A stretch of 64,000 bases of DNA from Amorphochlora amoebiformis (lineage: Eukaryota > Cercozoa > Chlorarachniophyceae), in assembly GCA_054601695.1 (NCBI GenBank), contig BAAHQB010000017.1, positions 124,001 through 188,000 on the forward strand, written 5' to 3'. The position numbers were made by a program, and so were the translations under genes. Positions 1-64,000 of this stretch are shown here, piece by piece (position 1 is the stretch's first letter; each line of letters begins with the position of its first letter). The notes under the pieces were generated by a model. It saw nothing but the letters and a program-made list of their open reading frames with translations. It did no database searches and was not told the DNA's origin.

Positions 1-31740
<31,740 letters not shown>

Positions 31741-32084
31741 GTTTGGGTCGGTCGCGTCAGTTGTCTTTGCGTATCTGTATCTGACCCTTTCTGCGATTTT
31801 TCCCTTTTATGTGGTGGTCACGGTGTACGACCCGTGCAGTATTCGTTACAAGGCGCCAGGTCACATTAGTTTTAAGACCTTCCTTATAGACCGATAAATT
31901 AACTAGATCCGAATTATTTTCAAAAATTCGAATGGATCCGCTGTGCTGAGCGGTGGGGATTTCGGCCCAGAATCAAGACTCACAGGTGGTTTCTCTTATT
32001 TTTACATGATAAACTCCGAAATACAGGACATAGTTGTAATTTTTCACAAATTTCCAACTGAATTACCTTACATATCAGGATATT
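31741..32084. promoter_or_regulatory. divergent promoter region between RNF213-like gene and urea transporter
   Basis: This 344-bp stretch separates the two start codons and has balanced composition with no TA array. A short inverted repeat (CGAATT ... AATTCG) lies near 31910-31930. Sharing of one promoter region is inferred from the head-to-head layout. Confidence 0.55.
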
Positions 32085-40895
<8,811 letters not shown>

Positions 40896-41926
40896 GCCTA
40901 AAAAGCGAGCTCAGAAGTACTAGAACTAAGTACTGACTAGCTGAGACACAGAGCTTGTACAATACATATGACAGCAAACTAATGTTAAAAGTTTGATTGA
41001 CAATAGTTACTATTGTCTACAATGACTCAAACTCGAAGTCCATAGACATATGCTAGATAAGTTAGGAGTATAATAACATCTAGATAATCATCTACATCAT
41101 CTAGTCGGGAGAAGAATTTCACTAACTGAGACCTAGGAGACTAGTCTGGCCAGACTCTAGAGACTGTCTAATTAAATCTCCTAGTCGGATGTATATCCAA
41201 TAGCTGATCTTGATTCTTGACACTAGTCTACGGTACTCGCCTAGCTGTGGTACTACTACTAGTACTAGTACTACTAGTACTAGCCGTAGAACTAGTATAA
41301 GTTGTGTTCGCTAAGATAGCTATAGATATCTAGCAGGCTACAGACTACCACGAGTACTAGGACTCAAATCTAGTATATCCTATATCTAGTATATATATAT
41401 ATATATCTAGATATACTAGATCTAGCTACTATATACTATAACTACTACCACTAGTACTATAGTGCGAAAGACATTCTAGATCTATCCTCGTCTGCAGGTT
41501 AGGTATAGAGAGACTCTAGAGACTATAGAGAGAGTGTCAATCTAGTCTGCCTAGATTGCCTAGATTGTGTGGCACCGTACGCATGACTTAGTTAGGTAGA
41601 CACAACTAGCTAGACTAGGCTAAATAATGTCTTAAAATCTAGAAAATGACGAGTCACTAGGGTATTATAGCGAGTATAGCTTTAGATAACTTCCCACGCG
41701 AATTCGATTCTACGGTAGTTCCAATAGCCTCCACGGTGACAGTTAGTATATCTCTAGATATGGATGCCAGCACTTGCAGTGTAGTCTATGTATCGCTAAG
41801 GCATCGTTGTAATCGAACGCTGATGGCTTCGTGAGATTTTGAGCTTCGAGACCTTCGGTTGATTCTTCCTTGTTCGTAGTAGCGAATAGTAATAATAGTT
41901 GTAGCAATCCCTGTCAGTGAAATTCC
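40896..41926. other. CTAG-rich spacer between convergent genes
   Basis: Tail-to-tail interval after the urea transporter and cyclophilin stops. From about 41040 to 41660 the tetranucleotide CTAG occurs more than 30 times by eye, against about 2-3 expected, in words such as TCTAGA, ACTAGT and a run of ACTAGT/TACTAG near 41250-41285. No open frame of note. It presumably contains both 3' untranslated regions. Confidence 0.8.
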
Positions 41927-46904
<4,978 letters not shown>

Positions 46905-47088
46905 CGAAATAAAAATCTGCGCAAGTTCCAGCCGACAAATTCGGTAGCATCCAGTACCGTATAACACCGGTATCAGATTAAGATATCATGATATCTTATC
47001 ATTTAAAAGAAACAAACACGTGTACTCTTACATATCATTAATGAATATATAAAATATTTCACCTTGAATATCTCACTGATTTCCCCAG
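46905..47088. promoter_or_regulatory. divergent promoter region between cyclophilin and propeller-like gene, with perfect palindrome
   Basis: Only 184 bp separate the two start codons. A 20-bp perfect palindrome, TAAGATATCATGATATCTTA, sits at 46979-46998, close to the middle. It could be a factor-binding site serving both genes; that role is inference. Confidence 0.55.
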
Positions 47089-61016
<13,928 letters not shown>

Positions 61017-61822
61017 CTTACCGCGCAGCATATGGATGGAACTCGACGGTAGTAGAGTAGAGTGCTGGCAAGGGTCTAGAGGTCCAGAGGATCACGATGT
61101 CTAGTCAGATGATTAACTTGAAATTGTAAAAATTTGTCCTTATACAAGTTAGGTAGAAGTCATATAGCTATATACCAGATATTTATGGTAACACATCTAT
61201 CCAGATAGATGTATTTATTCAATATATATCTAGATATATCTAGATATATATGTTTATACTAGATATATATTCTAGATATTTTTGGTATCTTGTCAAGATT
61301 CTTGTGTATTAGACCAAGAGCGTAGATCTAGTAATATTATCTATACTAGTTAGACTCTCTCTAGAGATATTATCTATACTAGTTAGACTCTCTCTAGACT
61401 AGCTAGAGCCTGTATGATATTGTAATTATAATCACGATTGATACAGCTGAAGACAACTCTTGTCTTCAAGTTCTTACTGTAAAAATTCCAATTTAATTGC
61501 AATCTCTAGATCTAGCAATTAGCATTAGGTCAGATGCTAGATCGGGCTATCCAACTACTTAACAATGTTATATATAGTTCCCAAGATTATTAAGCGGCGC
61601 AATACCCGATTTAGTGTCTCGGGAAATACTCCTGAGATTCCTCGAGACGTGCACCGGTATTCCCCGACTCGCCCGGGAGCCGATGCACATCTACCAGATC
61701 CCAATACGAGCATCAGATTTGGAATCACGGTAACTATACAGTTGAAGTTAGATAACCGTATCCCAGGGGCGAGTAGTGTGGGTGAGTTTGTTTGAGAACG
61801 TAGTATCGGTACCGGGAAACGC
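61017..61822. other. second CTAG-rich spacer between convergent genes
   Basis: Tail-to-tail interval. Between about 61070 and 61550 CTAG occurs roughly 16 times, again as TCTAGA, ACTAGT and CTAGCTAG-like words, with a 28-bp direct repeat (ATTATCTATACTAGTTAGAC...) at about 61338 and 61367. From 61560 to 61800 both strands are open but neither frame resembles a protein I know. Confidence 0.75.
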
Positions 61823-61892
61823 TTAGAATGTTTGCGGAATGACTCCGAGGTCAAACTCCTATTATATATGTATGTATGTATGTATAATATGT

Positions 61893-61935
<43 letters not shown>

Positions 61936-62086
61936 ATAATATGTATGGGATATAATATTAGACGTAAATATGTGTGTATGTGTATATAATATATATATAT
62001 ATATGTATATATACATCCACTAATACAATATATATGTATATAAGTGTACTGTATTATATGTGTATGTGTATGTGTATGTATGTATT

Positions 62087-62169
<83 letters not shown>

Positions 62170-62526
62170 AAACCTGAGATAGGACTGTAGAAACAGGCTG
62201 AGAGTTATTATCTATACATATACATTGTAATATGCAAATATATCTTCTCTAAATATGTAAATATATATATATATATATATATATAATATACAGATACATA
62301 ATAAACCTGAGATAGTACTGTAGAACCAGGCTGAGAGTTATTATCTATACATATACATTGTAATATGTAAATATATCTACTCTAAATATATACATATATA
62401 TATATGTATATGTATATATATATATAATATACAGATATACCTGAGATAGTACTGTAGAAACAGGCTGAGAGTTAGTCGCGACTATTCGTCCGTTATGAAT
62501 TACGAAAAGGGGTAGACGCCTATGTA

Positions 62527-62562
<36 letters not shown>

Positions 62563-62730
62563 TATATACATATATATATATACATATATATGTATATGTG
62601 AAATTATATATATTTATATGGTATAACTATGCATTATGTAAATATGCAAATATTACCAACATAGATATTATGTATTAGTTATATACAAATAATATATGTA
62701 TATATATATATATATTTATATACATAGGTA

Positions 62731-62784
<54 letters not shown>

Positions 62785-62907
62785 TATCGAAAAAGCTATC
62801 TGTCCATTTTGAATTAAAAAATGATTTAGACGTCTATTTTAAACAATATATATATATATATACATATATTGATATATAATATAATAGATATATTCATATA
62901 TATATAT

Positions 62908-62942
<35 letters not shown>

Positions 62943-62998
62943 ATATCCTAGAGAGCATATTATATATATATATATATATAATATATCCTAGAGAATGG

Positions 62999-63045
<47 letters not shown>

Positions 63046-63091
63046 TATATCTATATATGTGTATATATATGTTATGCGCTGCCTATATATA

Positions 63092-63152
<61 letters not shown>

Positions 63153-63201
63153 ACATCTACACACATAGAAATATATATATATATATATATATATAAACAA
63201 A

Positions 63202-63241
<40 letters not shown>

Positions 63242-63310
63242 TCATTGACCTCATTCGAAGAATATCAACAGGATCAGAAAGGGAATGGACTAACAGTAAA
63301 GCTGTCTCAC
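61823..63310 (-). CDS. last three exons of a probable amidohydrolase (cytosine-deaminase-like C-terminus)
   Basis: Exons 63250-63310 ([20 protein letters not shown]), 62441-62519 ([18 protein letters not shown], then PVSTVLSQ) and 61823-61858 ([11 protein letters not shown], stop) join in phase. The order D-P-V-x-x-L-R-x-R-x-x-P-x-x-V-I-x-x-G-R-I-V-A-x-x-x-P resembles the C-terminal beta-sandwich of cytosine deaminases and related amidohydrolases. The metal-binding catalytic domain would lie beyond the right edge, so the assignment rests on about 60 residues. The gene starts outside the window. It converges on the plus-strand gene that stops at 61016. Confidence 0.5.
62168..62480 (-). repeat. 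three copies of exon end plus donor (amidohydrolase-like gene)
   Basis: CCTGAGATAG.ACTGTAGAA.CAGGCTGAGAGTTA, the complement of the exon end and its donor, starts at about 62172, 62305 and 62440. Only the copy at 62440 continues into the full exon. Confidence 0.93.
62520..63249. repeat. TA array with a decayed exon copy
   Basis: 62785-62840 aligns with exon 62441-62519 but with many changes toward A/T. Otherwise TA arrays; CCTAGAGA is doubled at 62948/62987. Confidence 0.75.
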
Positions 63311-63821
63311 CTATATATATATATTATATATATATATATTCACATATATATATATCATATATTATATACACACACACATATCAGAAAGGGAATGGACTAA
63401 CAGTAAAGCTGTCTCACCTATATATATATATATATATTCACATATATATATATCATATATTATATATATATATATAGATCAGAAAGGGAATGGACTAACA
63501 GTAAAGCTGTCTCACCTATATATATATATATATTCACATATATATATATCATATATTATATATATATATATAGATCAGAAAGGGAATGGACTAACAGTAA
63601 AGCTGTCTCACCTATATATATATATATTATATATATATATATTCACATATATATATATCATATATTATATACACACACACATATCAGAAAGGGAATGGAC
63701 TAACAGTAAAGCTGTCTCACCTATATATATATATATTCACATATATATATATATATATCATATATTATATATATATATATATATCAGAAAGGGAATGGAC
63801 TAACAGTAAAGCTGTCTCACC

Positions 63822-63892
<71 letters not shown>

Positions 63893-63904
63893 ATATATAT
63901 AAAA

Positions 63905-63960
<56 letters not shown>

Positions 63961-64000
63961 GAAAGGGAATGGAATAATAATTCTGCTGTCTCACCTATAT
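63271..64000 (-). repeat. seven tandem ~100-bp units carrying an exon start and acceptor
   Basis: ATCAGAAAGGGAATGGACTAACAGTAAAGCTGTCTCACCTATA (complement of acceptor TATAG plus exon start) starts at about 63273, 63380, 63478, 63574, 63683, 63783 and 63958. Two spacer types alternate: units 2 and 5 follow a CACACACACA spacer, units 3 and 4 a TATATAGATC spacer, suggesting higher-order duplication. The last copy is diverged. Confidence 0.95.

Noticed and set aside
40896-41926. CTAG-rich spacer as a transposable element
   Set aside because: No terminal repeats, target-site duplication or coding remnant seen; the two spacers share composition rather than alignable sequence.
61555-61860. Open frames on both strands in the second convergent spacer
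   Set aside because: The minus exon at 61823-61858 joins in a different frame and stops at 61823; neither longer frame resembles a known protein.

Overview
This window is nuclear DNA of an intron-dense unicellular eukaryote, probably a microalga or related protist. It carries about 119 recognisable coding exons, nearly all bounded by GT..AG introns. Its gene set includes a two-repeat urea transporter and an RNF213-type AAA ATPase, and blocks of degenerate CCCTAA (TTAGGG-type) repeat lie in several introns. I cannot name the species; a stramenopile or haptophyte-like alga is only a guess. Exons have ordinary base composition. The introns split into a short class (about 36-110 nt) and a long class (300-1500 nt) filled with (TA)n, (TG)n and locally amplified repeats, which is why about two thirds of the window looks like TATATA.

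Five genes alternate strand (- + - + -). (1) 1-31740, minus: N-terminal part (about 2,880 codons, 70 exons) of an RNF213/mysterin-like giant AAA E3 ligase, running off the left edge. It has a CBM20-like starch-binding domain, two Tudor-like modules, a RanBP2-type zinc finger and the AAA module with GETGCGKS. (2) 32085-40895, plus: complete urea transporter, 14 exons, 393 codons. (3) 41927-46904, minus: complete cyclophilin, 10 exons, 188 codons. (4) 47089-61016, plus: about 405-codon beta-propeller-like protein, 22 exons, family unknown. (5) 61823-63310, minus: last three exons of a gene whose C-terminus resembles cytosine-deaminase-type amidohydrolases, running off the right edge.

Genes 1/2 and 3/4 are head-to-head across short single-copy promoter regions (344 and 184 bp). 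Genes 2/3 and 4/5 are tail-to-tail across roughly 0.8-1.0 kb spacers strongly enriched in the tetranucleotide CTAG. No operon-like functional coupling is evident; urea transport and cytosine deamination would both supply nitrogen, but that link is inference.

The most striking feature is repeated local amplification of exon edges. At least nine exons have one end, with its splice site and an adjoining TA tract, copied 2-7 times in tandem into the neighbouring intron. In one case a whole exon with both splice sites is duplicated. All exon models are hand-built from splice consensus, phase continuity and family resemblance. Phase is continuous for exons 21-70 of gene 1 and throughout genes 2 and 3. 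Exons 12-20 of gene 1 are the weakest part.
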